This document shows positions 18,190 to 27,592 of a DNA stretch of 64,000 bases, in pieces. The position numbers were made by a program, and so were the translations under genes. Location: the NCBI RefSeq assembly GCF_000302595.1, contig NZ_JH947128.1, forward strand, positions 396,277 to 460,276, given 5' to 3'. The notes beneath the pieces were generated by a model that was not told where the DNA came from, did no database searches, and was given only the letters and a program-made list of their open reading frames with translations. How positions within the stretch are numbered: position 1 is the stretch's first letter; each line of letters starts with the position of its first letter. The stretch is from Pedobacter arcticus A12 (GTDB taxonomy: Bacteria; Bacteroidota; Bacteroidia; Sphingobacteriales; Sphingobacteriaceae).

Positions 18190-19458
18190 TTAGATAATCC
18201 ACGGGCTCCGCATTGGCTGGTCAATTAACCGATTTGCAGCTTCATCATCGATAAACTGTTCTTTTACCGAATCGTATTTAAGAGATCTTCCTAACCTTAA
18301 AGCAATTTTACCCATATTCACCAAGGTGCAAGAGCGGTGACCATTGTCCTCGTTCAAAGCAAATTTCTGTCGATTTTTTACAGCTTCCACAAAGTCCGTT
18401 ACTTGAGCTTCTGGCTCGGGAAATGAAGCTAATTTTTGTTCCATATTAGGTATATCAGATTTGAAGCCCTTAAATAACTTTCCATCTGGTCCATCTATAT
18501 AGGGAACATTATCAATTTTACCTTCTCCGTCTAAAATCACTTTACAGCCATCTGCGTAGGTGTACACAATTTTACGCCAAACGCCTACTGCATCACTATG
18601 TTGCTGAGGCGCATCTACCTCTATAGAGATAGGGCTTTCATTATCTTTTCCTAAAAAATATTGAACCGGATCCAAATAATGCTGTCCCATATCTCCTAAT
18701 CCTCCTCCATCATAGTCCCAATAGCCTCTAAAAGTTTGTTTAGTGCGATGATCGCTATATGGTTTGTACGGAGCTGGCCCGAGCCACATATTGTAATCAA
18801 GTTCTTGTGGAATAGGCTCTACAGCTAAATTATCTTTTCCAACCCAATAAAACTTCCAGTTAAAACCCGTATGCCGGCCAATGGTGACAGTTAATGGCCA
18901 TCCTAGCATCTTTGAGTCAACCAGTTTCTTTATCTTTTTTACCGGAACATTCATTCCATAAAAGGTACCTTCAAACCTAAACCAAGTATTCAATCTAAAA
19001 ATCCTATCGTACTGCTGTACTGCCTCTTTTACTCTTTTTCCCTCTCCAATAGTCCGCGTCATCGGTTTTTCACACCAAATATCCTTTCCGGCTTTCGCGG
19101 CATCAGCGGCCATAATTCCATGCCAATGTGGCGGAGTAGCAATATGGACAATATCAACCTCAGGCAGTTGGATAAGGTCTCTATAATCAGCAAACTGTTT
19201 AACGCCTTTACCAAGCTGTTGGGTTGCAAGCGCAAGCTGTCGCTTATCAACATCACATATTGCTACTGTTTTGGTTCCGGCATATTTAAAGTGGTTTCGC
19301 CCCATGCCTCCAACGCCAATAACTGCTTTAGTTAAATGATCGCTCGGCGCTAAATAACCCTGACCACCTAAAACAAAACGGGGTACAATTGTAAACGCTA
19401 CTGCTGCAATTGCTGTTTTTTTTAGAAATTCGCGTCTAGAGTCTGTTTCTTTATTCAT
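18190..19458 (-). CDS. Tat-exported Gfo/Idh/MocA family oxidoreductase
   Basis: A 422-residue NAD(P)-dependent sugar oxidoreductase. The N-terminus DSRREFLKKTAIAAVAFTIV is a twin-arginine signal, so the enzyme is exported folded with its cofactor. The Rossmann fold starts at KAVIGVGGMGRNHFKYAG, and the EKP motif (WCEKPMTR) holds the usual catalytic-site lysine. The C-terminal half contains DMGQHYLDPVQYFLGKD, typical of the family. It is first in a two-gene operon with the DUF1080 protein and probably oxidises a sugar or glycoside, perhaps at C3. The exact substrate is unknown. In the 201-bp spacer upstream (19459-19659) I see no confident promoter. Confidence 0.93.
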   Translation of the reverse strand: MNKETDSRREFLKKTAIAAVAFTIVPRFVLGGQGYLAPSDHLTKAVIGVGGMGRNHFKYAGTKTVAICDVDKRQLALATQQLGKGVKQFADYRDLIQLPEVDIVHIATPPHWHGIMAADAAKAGKDIWCEKPMTRTIGEGKRVKEAVQQYDRIFRLNTWFRFEGTFYGMNVPVKKIKKLVDSKMLGWPLTVTIGRHTGFNWKFYWVGKDNLAVEPIPQELDYNMWLGPAPYKPYSDHRTKQTFRGYWDYDGGGLGDMGQHYLDPVQYFLGKDNESPISIEVDAPQQHSDAVGVWRKIVYTYADGCKVILDGEGKIDNVPYIDGPDGKLFKGFKSDIPNMEQKLASFPEPEAQVTDFVEAVKNRQKFALNEDNGHRSCTLVNMGKIALRLGRSLKYDSVKEQFIDDEAANRLIDQPMRSPWII

Positions 19459-19659
19459 AATTAATTAATAATTGGTGTAACATAAATGTTTAAGGTGATG
19501 GCTCTCCTTAATAATATTTATAACTTGGGTAATTACTTGAGGTTTATACAAGCAACGAAGATGAAGTTAGATAATTAGTTTAATATTCGTATGGTTTTTC
19601 TTATCCGGGGGAATTCACAGAGATTGACTTTTACAAGAAACAGACTGCTGTTTAATTCT

Positions 19660-20376
19660 TTATTCTTCAACCCTGAATAATCTTTCGGTATAGTCAAGCA
19701 ACTCGGCTCCACCCCAATTTCCATGACCTGGAATAACGATGGTCGGTTTTAATTTTTTCACCTTATTAATTGTTTTACTCCACTGTTTAAGATCAGCGTC
19801 TGCTAGGTTTCCTTTCGAAGCCCCTAACGCTTTCACCATACAGCCTCCAAAAAGCACTTTTTCTGCGGGGATATAGCTTACGATATTGTCAATTGTATGT
19901 GCTCCGCCGAAGTAGTAGTTCGCTGCAACATCCCCCTCAACATTTAAAAATAGTTTCTTCTCAAAACCATGTTGAGGAATTTCATATTGATGAGCTTTAG
20001 CTAAAACTACAGTCTTATTATTGGCGTATGATGGAATATTTAACTGGTGAAAAACTTGTAATCCGGCAAGGCAATCAGCATGAAAATGATTGACCACTAG
20101 CCCTATAATTTTCGCTTTCAAGCTATCTTGAATAATATTGATTAATACTTTGGTAGCCTCTTCACTAGCCGGAGTATCAAAAACAACTGCTTTATTCTCA
20201 TTGATAAAAATCAATCCGTTACAAGAAACTCTCCCCCATTCTTGGGTTTGTAAAAATGATTCATGAACATATGTTCTCGGACTTATTTGGGTGATGTTAA
20301 TTACGCTTCCTTGAGAAAAGCCATCTAAAAAAATCGTTAATAGCATAAAAAGACAAGAAGATATTTTAAGACTCAT
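19660..20376 (-). CDS. subclass B1 metallo-beta-lactamase
   Basis: A 238-residue secreted zinc beta-lactamase; the N-terminal 20 or so residues form a signal peptide. All six B1 zinc ligands are visible: His97, His99 and Asp101 in NHFHADC, His160 in GGAHT, Cys179 in LFGGCMVKALGAS, and His218 in IPGHGNWGG. The stretch KGNLADADLKQW after the Cys is also characteristic of B1 enzymes from Flavobacteria and relatives. Such enzymes hydrolyse penicillins, cephalosporins and usually carbapenems in the periplasm. It stands alone with no mobile-element or resistance genes beside it, so it looks intrinsic to the chromosome. Activity is inferred. Confidence 0.92.
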   Translation of the reverse strand: MSLKISSCLFMLLTIFLDGFSQGSVINITQISPRTYVHESFLQTQEWGRVSCNGLIFINENKAVVFDTPASEEATKVLINIIQDSLKAKIIGLVVNHFHADCLAGLQVFHQLNIPSYANNKTVVLAKAHQYEIPQHGFEKKLFLNVEGDVAANYYFGGAHTIDNIVSYIPAEKVLFGGCMVKALGASKGNLADADLKQWSKTINKVKKLKPTIVIPGHGNWGGAELLDYTERLFRVEE

Positions 20377-20611
20377 GTTGCAAACATCAGAAATTTACAG
20401 GAAATACTAAAGCTCTAAACAAAACTTGGTGAATTTTTGAACTGTAAAGAAGAAATTTATCTCAATCAAGGAACACCCATCGAAAAAAACCTACAATTTC
20501 TTATTGAGAAATAATAACTTTTATTTATTGGTTTCATTTGCTTATGTAGCAAATAAAAGCCAGTTTTGCCACTTTACAAAAGTATCTTATAGCTCTTACT
20601 TATCAATTTTT

Positions 20612-23600
20612 ATGAAAAAAATCCTATCTACCTTTCTAGCATTGCTTTTTGCCGCGACTTTGTATTCGCAAACACCCAATTCCAACAATATTTTATTTGT
20701 AAATATTAACAACCCTAGCGGCAACGGTAGTGGTGACAGCTGGAACAATGCTATACCAGAACTCGCCGATGCTTTAAAATGGGCAAACGAAAACCGAAAT
20801 GCCAACTTTTGGGACGTTGCTAACCCTTTACAAATTTGGGTAGCAGGTGGTATTTACAAACCGATGTACACCCCAGAAGACAACCAAAACTTTAACGCCA
20901 ACCCGGTTGATCCACGAGACAAAAGCTTTCTTTTGGTTAACAACGTTCAAATTTACGGCGGGTTTGCAGGCTCAGAAACCACGTTATCGCAACGGAGCTT
21001 AAAACTAACAGCTAACACGAGTATATTGTCGGGCGATTTAAACGTTGCCAATGATGATACTGATAATGCTTACCATGTGGTAGTTAGTGCCGGAGGAGTT
21101 GGCACAGCTTTACTCGATGGCTTTAGTATTTACAGCGGTAACGCAGCCGGCGCAGGCAATATCGTTATCAATGCTAGAAACTTTAAAAGAGAAAACGGCG
21201 GTGGCATATATGTTCATTACTCCTCGCCAATGATTACAAACAATACATTTTCTGGAAACACAGCCAACTACGGTGGCGGACTTTTCAATAGCATTGGCGG
21301 AAATCCATCGATTACAAATTGCTTATTTACCGGTAATGTTGCCGCATATGGTGGTGGACTTGCTATTACTGGTGCAAGTTCTCCAGTTTTAACCAATGTT
21401 ACCATATCTGGTAACAAAGCTCCTAACGGAGGTGGCATCTATAATCAAACATCTACACCGCTACTTAGAAACAGCATAGTTTTAGGAAACAATACTGGCG
21501 TTAGCAATGAGAACGGAACAACTACAACTAGTTATAGTTTAGTACAGGGCAACAGCGTTTTGGATAATGGCAATTTACTAGGCACTGGCGTTGCGTTTGC
21601 AGATATCTTTACAGCTCCTATAAATCAGAATACAGCACCATTTGTTGGTGGCGATTATACTTTAAAAAAAGGAAGCGGTTTGTTTAATGTAGGAGATGGA
21701 GTTCTGTTTGATGCCGGGAAATCTCCAGACATCAGTGCAATAACAAGCGATATCGCAGGTAATATCCGTGTTTTTGACACCAATATAGACTTAGGAGCTT
21801 ATGAAAGTCCGATTATACAATTTACACCGACCAACAGTATCATATACGTAAAAAAAGGAGGTAGTGGCAATGGCTCATCATGGAGTAATGCCATAGGCGA
21901 ACTAGCTGACGCCTTACTTTGGACAAATACCACTAAAAGCAATTGGACAAATAAAGTACTACAGATATGGGTAGCAGGCGGCACATACCAACCGCTCTAC
22001 AGCCCAGAGGATGGACTTAATTTTGGCACAGACCAAGATACCGATAACGCTTTCCTTTTGGTAAACAATGTGAAGTTGTATGGCGGTTTTGCAGGTACAG
22101 AGACAGATTTGTCCCAAAGAGATTTGAGTTTAACCGCAAACGCCAGTATACTATCTGGCGATTTGAACAATAATTCAACAAAAGATTTAGCTGATGCTAA
22201 GCATCTAGTGGTTAGCGTAGACAATGTTGGGTTAGCAGAACTTAATGGATTTACGATTACTAATGCTTATACAAACTCGACGGTTACAGGAGATCTGAAA
22301 GTAGGAACAAAAAATATCGCAAAGAAACATGGCGCTGGCATATATAACTATTCATCATCACCAACAATCAACCATGTGCTTATTTTAAATAATGAAGCAG
22401 CCTTTGGAGGCGGAATGTATAATGTTTCAAGTTCTCCCATCATTTTAAATAGCATTTTTTCTGTTAATAAAGCCACTAATGGCGGTGCGCTCTCTAATAA
22501 CTCTAATTCATCGCCCATAGTGATGAATTGTGTTTTTTCGGGTAATACCGGAAGTAATGGAGGTGCGATGGCTAACGCAACAAATTCTATCCCCCAAATA
22601 ACAAATAGTGTCTTTTCTGGCAATAAAGCAACTAACGGATCCGCCGTACACAATAACACTTCACACCCGGTACTTTTACATACTACATTAGCCGGAAACC
22701 AAGGCAATGGTGTTTTATTTAACAATACTTCCTCTAATCCTCAAATAAAAAATAGCATCATTTATGGTAACAGTAGTGGAATTGTAAATAACAGTTCAAC
22801 TCCTGTAATTACGAATAGTTTAGTTCAAGGCTATACTTACAGCACTGGAGATTTAAACAACTTATCTAATACCACCGATCCGTTATTTACAAACACACCA
22901 AGTTTTAATACAGCACCTTTTCTTGGTGGAGATTACGCGTTAAAGGTTAGCAGTCCCGCAATTGATAAAGGCGATAATAGTTTCGTAAATACAACTATAG
23001 ATTTAGCAGGCAATCAGCGCATTAGGAACATCCAAGCCGACTTAGGTGCTTACGAACAGCAACAACTTGGGACAATTGTTGTGGCTACACCAGATGCAAA
23101 CGGGATAGTATATGTTAAACCGGATGGCTATGGTACGGGTGCCAGTTGGACTAACGCTTATGGTGAACTAGCCGATGCTTTGGTAGCTGCCAAACAAAAT
23201 ACTGCAATACAATATATACATGTAGCCCGCGGTACTTACAAGCCAATGTATACACCACAGGACGGACAAAATTTCACGCCAAACCCTAGCAACGCAAGAG
23301 ATAAAGCATTTCTTTTAGTTAACAATGTAAAAGTTTATGGTGGTTTTGCAGGGACAGAGACCTCATTAAGCCAAAGAGATTTAACGCTAACAGCAAATAA
23401 AAGTATTTTATCTGGAGATATTGGAACAGTAGCGAACACGGCAGACAACACTTACCACGTAATTGTTAGCGCCGGCGAAATTGGCACAGCCGAGTTAAAT
23501 GGTTTTACCGTTACTGCTGCTAACGGTAATGATCTAGGGAGCTCCATCCTCATAAATAATAAACAGGCTCCTAGAAATTATGGTGGTGGAATGCTAAACA

Positions 23601-24913
23601 CATCTTCTTCTCCATCCATTAACAAGGTTATTTTTGCCGCTAATAACTCTGGCGGTGGTGGTGGTATGAATAATACGGGTACCTCCCTACCAACAATCAG
23701 TCAAACAGTGTTTATGGAAAATACTGCTACTAATGGTGGCGGAATGGAAAACTCAGGACAATCTTCACCAACAATCACCAACACGCTATTTAGCGGAAAC
23801 ACCGCAAATCGGGGAGGAGGAATAAATAATGCCATATCATTGTTAACTACCATTACCAATACGGTGTTTTCTGGAAATAATGCTGCTCAAGATGGCGGAG
23901 CGATTTATAATCTAATGTCACCGTTAATAGTTACCAATTCAACTCTCTCTGGAAACAAAGCAAGCGGAAGTGGCGGCGGTATTTACAATGATGATGATTT
24001 CATTAATTACACTTTCCAAATTAGAAATAGTATCGTTTTAGGTAATAGTACCGGGATTTACCAAGAAATCCCTAATTCAAACCAAGAAATTAGCAACAGT
24101 TTAATACAAGGAGAGACCAGTAATGCAAACGGCAACTTAGACGCCACAGGTGTTACACCTACGCAGATTTTCAACAATGCACCCAATTTTACTACAGCTC
24201 CTTTTACAGCAGGAGATTATACTTTGGTAGAAAATAGTCTGGCAATCAATAAAGGAGATCAAACATTATTTGATACTGGCAAAACTCCAGATCTTTCGGG
24301 TATTACCACAGATTTAGCAGGTAACCCGCGTATTTTTGATAACGAGATAGATATGGGTGCTTTTGAAAACCAAACTGAAACAGTGCTACCAGTAACTTTA
24401 ACCAGTTTTACGGTATCAAAACAAGTCAACAAAGCACTGATACAGTGGCAAACGGCTATAGAAACTAGAAACAAAGAGTTTGTTGTAAGTCGTAGCGCTG
24501 ATGGATTAAACTTCACAGCATTAAATACAATCGTTGCTAAAGGGAATAACAGCAGTTACAATTACTCGGATTTTAACCCTTTTAACGGAGCAAACTACTA
24601 CCGTTTGCAACAGCAAGATTTAGATGGAAAAATCGCAACTTTTGGTATAAAAGTATTGAGATTTGATTTAAGTGCAAGCAACGTAAGCGTTTACCCTAAT
24701 CCAACACAAGAACAGCTTACCGTAGCCTATGCACCAGGTATTTATCAAACTTTAACCATAACTGATTTTTTAGGAAGCGTATTGTTGGTTAAAAAACTTG
24801 GCGCTAATAGCACTAATCAAGTAGTTTCTTTAACTGCTTTTAACGCAGGCACTTATTTCGTAAAATTAGCGGGTAAAGCTAAAGCCGAAGTTTTAAAAGT
24901 GATTAAGAATTAA
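20612..24913 (+). CDS. large beta-helix surface protein with three homologous blocks and type IX secretion sorting domain
   Basis: A 1433-residue secreted protein. The start is taken at ATG 20612, giving signal peptide MKKILSTFLALLFAATLYSQ; the frame opens 36 codons earlier at a TTG. It contains three blocks of about 400-420 residues, each opening with a conserved segment (GSGDSWNNAIPELADALKW; GNGSSWSNAIGELADALLW; GTGASWTNAYGELADAL). Each then has a YGGFAGTETxLSQRDL motif and SILSGDL, and finally right-handed beta-helix rungs like those of chlamydial polymorphic outer-membrane repeats (NTxFSGNxAxxGGGxxN). The C-terminus has VSVYPNPTQEQLTV and ends with an AEVLKVIKN-type tail, a type A T9SS sorting domain. 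It is probably a surface adhesin or glycan-binding protein. A terminator follows directly. Confidence 0.9.
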   Translation: MKKILSTFLALLFAATLYSQTPNSNNILFVNINNPSGNGSGDSWNNAIPELADALKWANENRNANFWDVANPLQIWVAGGIYKPMYTPEDNQNFNANPVDPRDKSFLLVNNVQIYGGFAGSETTLSQRSLKLTANTSILSGDLNVANDDTDNAYHVVVSAGGVGTALLDGFSIYSGNAAGAGNIVINARNFKRENGGGIYVHYSSPMITNNTFSGNTANYGGGLFNSIGGNPSITNCLFTGNVAAYGGGLAITGASSPVLTNVTISGNKAPNGGGIYNQTSTPLLRNSIVLGNNTGVSNENGTTTTSYSLVQGNSVLDNGNLLGTGVAFADIFTAPINQNTAPFVGGDYTLKKGSGLFNVGDGVLFDAGKSPDISAITSDIAGNIRVFDTNIDLGAYESPIIQFTPTNSIIYVKKGGSGNGSSWSNAIGELADALLWTNTTKSNWTNKVLQIWVAGGTYQPLYSPEDGLNFGTDQDTDNAFLLVNNVKLYGGFAGTETDLSQRDLSLTANASILSGDLNNNSTKDLADAKHLVVSVDNVGLAELNGFTITNAYTNSTVTGDLKVGTKNIAKKHGAGIYNYSSSPTINHVLILNNEAAFGGGMYNVSSSPIILNSIFSVNKATNGGALSNNSNSSPIVMNCVFSGNTGSNGGAMANATNSIPQITNSVFSGNKATNGSAVHNNTSHPVLLHTTLAGNQGNGVLFNNTSSNPQIKNSIIYGNSSGIVNNSSTPVITNSLVQGYTYSTGDLNNLSNTTDPLFTNTPSFNTAPFLGGDYALKVSSPAIDKGDNSFVNTTIDLAGNQRIRNIQADLGAYEQQQLGTIVVATPDANGIVYVKPDGYGTGASWTNAYGELADALVAAKQNTAIQYIHVARGTYKPMYTPQDGQNFTPNPSNARDKAFLLVNNVKVYGGFAGTETSLSQRDLTLTANKSILSGDIGTVANTADNTYHVIVSAGEIGTAELNGFTVTAANGNDLGSSILINNKQAPRNYGGGMLNTSSSPSINKVIFAANNSGGGGGMNNTGTSLPTISQTVFMENTATNGGGMENSGQSSPTITNTLFSGNTANRGGGINNAISLLTTITNTVFSGNNAAQDGGAIYNLMSPLIVTNSTLSGNKASGSGGGIYNDDDFINYTFQIRNSIVLGNSTGIYQEIPNSNQEISNSLIQGETSNANGNLDATGVTPTQIFNNAPNFTTAPFTAGDYTLVENSLAINKGDQTLFDTGKTPDLSGITTDLAGNPRIFDNEIDMGAFENQTETVLPVTLTSFTVSKQVNKALIQWQTAIETRNKEFVVSRSADGLNFTALNTIVAKGNNSSYNYSDFNPFNGANYYRLQQQDLDGKIATFGIKVLRFDLSASNVSVYPNPTQEQLTVAYAPGIYQTLTITDFLGSVLLVKKLGANSTNQVVSLTAFNAGTYFVKLAGKAKAEVLKVIKN

Positions 24914-24933
24914 AATTTTCAACACGTTCTTTC

Positions 24934-24969
24934 AAAATAGCTTAGCCTAAGGTTAAGCTATTTTTGTTT
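24934..24969 (+). terminator. terminator of the beta-helix surface protein gene
   Basis: An 11-bp stem, AAAATAGCTTA (24934-24944) with 24954-24964, starting 20 bases after the stop and followed by TTGTTTG. Confidence 0.8.
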
Positions 24970-25024
24970 GTACTAGACAATACATTCTTTCTGGTTGAAC
25001 CCGAGCTAGCGTCGATTTACTTTA

Positions 25025-25052
25025 AACAAAAAATCCACAAATATGTGGATTT
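25025..25052 (-). terminator. terminator at the end of the threonine operon
   Basis: AAATCCACA (25031-25039) pairs with TGTGGATTT (25044-25052) around AATA. On the minus strand the stem runs into TTTTTTGTTT. It lies about 30 bases downstream of the last gene of the thr operon. Confidence 0.82.
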
Positions 25053-25081
25053 AAAATATCTATAGCCTTTACACCATACGT

Positions 25082-25729
25082 TTAGATATCCAAACAATTC
25101 CCTGCCTTATAAAAAACAGAAGTTGACGACCTATGCAGAAATCCGGGCGACACGCCACTAAATGGCAATTCTTTAAAACCGTTCGCTTTCAAAAAATCAA
25201 TCCCAGGTTTGTATTCAGTTCTATAAGAATCATCCAATACAATAACACCAGTATTGGTTAAAGCGTTTACAGCTTCTTTGCAGCAGTTCACGCGGTCTCT
25301 ACCATCCACAATAATGATATCAAATTTTTGACCTAAAGAAACAGGCTTTTTACAATATTCGCCTCCCTCTTTTAGCGCACAAAAAATCATGTTGCTGTTT
25401 GCTGGTTTGCTTGCCACGATTTTGTTGTACCAATCTTGATCATGCTCTACAGAGGTTACCAAACCTACATGTTGCGCATAAAACCAAGTGGAGTTACCCG
25501 AACCGAATTCAAAAACGCTTTGTTCTTTTTTCAATCGCCCTTTGATAAAATCTAAGAAAGAATAAGTAACCCAGGGAATTGGATTTCCGTTTTCATCAAC
25601 CGAAGATTTGCTTTCATAAGCTTTGTACCAACCAATCTGCTTCAGATAACCTTTGTGGTTTAAAGAAAGTAGCGATTTTAGTCGGGCTGGTTTTGATAAA
25701 AGCTCTAAAACTGAGGAAAATCCGTTCAT
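25082..25729 (-). CDS. class I SAM-dependent methyltransferase-like protein
   Basis: A 215-residue protein with a Rossmann-type methyltransferase fold. Motif I is FEFGSGNSTWFYA at about residues 74-86. A following acidic residue occurs in SVEHDQDW, and the post-motif strand is FDIIIVDGRDR. This FGSGNST form is seen in methyltransferase-like proteins near glycan genes, but the acceptor cannot be told. It lies 53 bases after thrC on the same strand and is the last gene before a strong terminator, so it is probably read through with the threonine genes, although no role in threonine synthesis is suggested. Confidence 0.8.
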   Translation of the reverse strand: MNGFSSVLELLSKPARLKSLLSLNHKGYLKQIGWYKAYESKSSVDENGNPIPWVTYSFLDFIKGRLKKEQSVFEFGSGNSTWFYAQHVGLVTSVEHDQDWYNKIVASKPANSNMIFCALKEGGEYCKKPVSLGQKFDIIIVDGRDRVNCCKEAVNALTNTGVIVLDDSYRTEYKPGIDFLKANGFKELPFSGVSPGFLHRSSTSVFYKAGNCLDI

Positions 25730-25782
25730 TTGGTATTTATAAATTTCGGTTTAAATATAAGCGTTCGAAAATAAAATCTAAT

Positions 25783-27087
25783 TTATTTCTTCAACAAAAA
25801 AGCTTTAAAATAATCAAAGTTATTTGCCATATCTACTTGGTGTTTATCTTTTTTATAAAGCTCCGCAACCTGTTCTGGCTCGTCGTATTTGATATTCAGT
25901 TCCTCAAAAACATCAGGAAATTTACATGGATGCGCCGTAGCTAAAACGATGTAAGCTGTTTTTTCGGTAACCGAAATCGTTTCTTTCAACTCTTTAACCG
26001 CTAAATAACCGGTTGCCGTATGCGGACAAAGCACATATTGCTTCGCATTGTAAACTTCGGTAATTGCTTGTTTAATCTGCTCATCGTTATAAGCGTAAGC
26101 GCTCAACATCTGTTTTAACTTTTCAATATCGCCATCAAACATATCCAAAATACGCACAAAATTACTTGGATCTCCAACATCCATTGCATTTGCCAAAGTT
26201 TGCACAGAGGGACGTGGCGTGTATTTGCCAGTACTTAAATACTGCGGAACAATATCGTTGCTGTTGGTTGCTGCGATAAACTTTTTAATAGGCAAACCCA
26301 TCTTATAGGCAATCATCCCCGCTGCAATGTTTCCGAAATTTCCGCTTGGCGTTACAAATACCAAATCTTTGAACTCATTTTTAAGTTTAGCATAGGTATT
26401 TGCATAGTAAAACATCTGCGGAATCAAACGGCTGATGTTGATAGAATTTGCAGAAGTCAGGTTCAGTTTTGCATTCAACTCTTCATCATGAAAAGCTCTT
26501 TTAACCAAAGCTTGGCAGTCGTCAAAAGTCCCGTGTATCGCGATGGCTTCAATGTTGTTTCCGTTAGTGGTTAACTGTAGCTCTTGGATTAAACTTACTT
26601 TCCCTTTCGGATACAAAATCGTGACTTTAATCCCCGGAACATTTAAAAAGCCTAGCGCAACTGCACCACCTGTATCGCCAGAAGTGGCTACCAAAATCTG
26701 AATCTCTTTTTGTTCTTTCTGTAAGAAATGAGCCATCATCCTACTCATAAACCTGCCACCAAAATCTTTAAAAGCTAAAGATGGTCCGTGGAAAAGTTCC
26801 AATACAAAAGTATCATCCTGTAAAGGATATAATGGTGCATCAAAATTCGCAGCTTCATCTACAATCGCCTTTAAATTCTCTGCAGAAATATCATCTTTCA
26901 ACAAAGTATAAGCTATATCAAATGCAATTTCTGGCAGTGATTTTTTATCCCAATTTTCCATCAAAGCTGTATCTATTTGAGGCAAAATTGTCGGCATATA
27001 CAACCCCTTATCAGCCGGAAGGCTATTAAAAACAGCGGTTTCTAAATCAACTGATAAATTATGATTTTTGGTGGAGTAGAGTTTCAT
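25783..27087 (-). CDS. thrC: threonine synthase
   Basis: A 434-residue PLP enzyme that converts O-phosphohomoserine to threonine. The N-terminal Y-STK.H sequence and the PLP-lysine segment GPSLAFKDFGGRFMSRM (Lys at about 116) are visible. The phosphate-binding loop follows as ATSGDTGGAVALG, and TPSGNFGNIAAG completes the PLP site. The length fits the bacterial ThrC subgroup with the long N-terminal domain. It is the third enzyme gene of the operon (thrA, thrB, thrC). It is separated from thrB by 505 bases that contain the five-copy 62-bp repeat. Confidence 0.97.
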   Translation of the reverse strand: MKLYSTKNHNLSVDLETAVFNSLPADKGLYMPTILPQIDTALMENWDKKSLPEIAFDIAYTLLKDDISAENLKAIVDEAANFDAPLYPLQDDTFVLELFHGPSLAFKDFGGRFMSRMMAHFLQKEQKEIQILVATSGDTGGAVALGFLNVPGIKVTILYPKGKVSLIQELQLTTNGNNIEAIAIHGTFDDCQALVKRAFHDEELNAKLNLTSANSINISRLIPQMFYYANTYAKLKNEFKDLVFVTPSGNFGNIAAGMIAYKMGLPIKKFIAATNSNDIVPQYLSTGKYTPRPSVQTLANAMDVGDPSNFVRILDMFDGDIEKLKQMLSAYAYNDEQIKQAITEVYNAKQYVLCPHTATGYLAVKELKETISVTEKTAYIVLATAHPCKFPDVFEELNIKYDEPEQVAELYKKDKHQVDMANNFDYFKAFLLKK

Positions 27088-27107
27088 TCTTGTGTTGTGT
27101 GTTAGTG

Positions 27108-27440
27108 AGTATCGAGTAGTTAGTATCGAGTATCAAGATTCTTTTATTATGGCAACTTGTAAGTTAATTAGTATCGAGTAGTTAGTATCGAGTATCAAGA
27201 TTCTTTTATTATGGCAACTTGTAAGTTAATTAGTATCGAGTAGTTAGTATCGAGTATCAAGATTCTTTTATTATGGCAACTTGTAAGTTAATTAGTATCG
27301 AGTAGTTAGTATCGAGTATCAAGATTCTTGTAGTATGGCAACTTGTAAGTTAATTAGTATCGAGTAGTTAGTATCGAGTATCAAGATTCTTGTAGTATGG
27401 CAACTTGTAATTTAATTAGTATCGAGTATCAAGATTCTTG
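27108..27440. repeat. five-copy 62-bp tandem repeat between thrB and thrC
   Basis: Five units of exactly 62 bases start at 27108, 27170, 27232, 27294 and 27356, followed by a partial unit. Each contains two copies of AGTATCGAGTA-type sequence and GGCAACTTGTAAGTTAATT. Units 1-3 carry CTTTTATTAT where units 4-5 carry CTTGTAGTAT. Beyond the array, 27441-27592 holds oppositely oriented CTTGATACTTGATACT (27503 and near 27568), complementary to AGTATCGAGTATCAAG of the units. Long foldback structures are therefore possible in the thr mRNA. There are no unique spacers, so it is not CRISPR. Confidence 0.95.
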
Positions 27441-27592
27441 AACCAGATAAGCTCTTGCTACTTGCTACTCAAATCTTGCTACTTAAACAAACCAGATAAA
27501 CTCTTGATACTTGATACTAAATCTTGTTTCTGCAAAGGTTACAAGGTATCAAATTTATAAGCTCTCGATACTTGATACTAAAATCTTGCTAC

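Noticed and set aside
25082..25729. Methyltransferase-like gene as part of threonine synthesis
   Set aside because: Only its position links it to thrABC; its fold and motifs give no pathway role.
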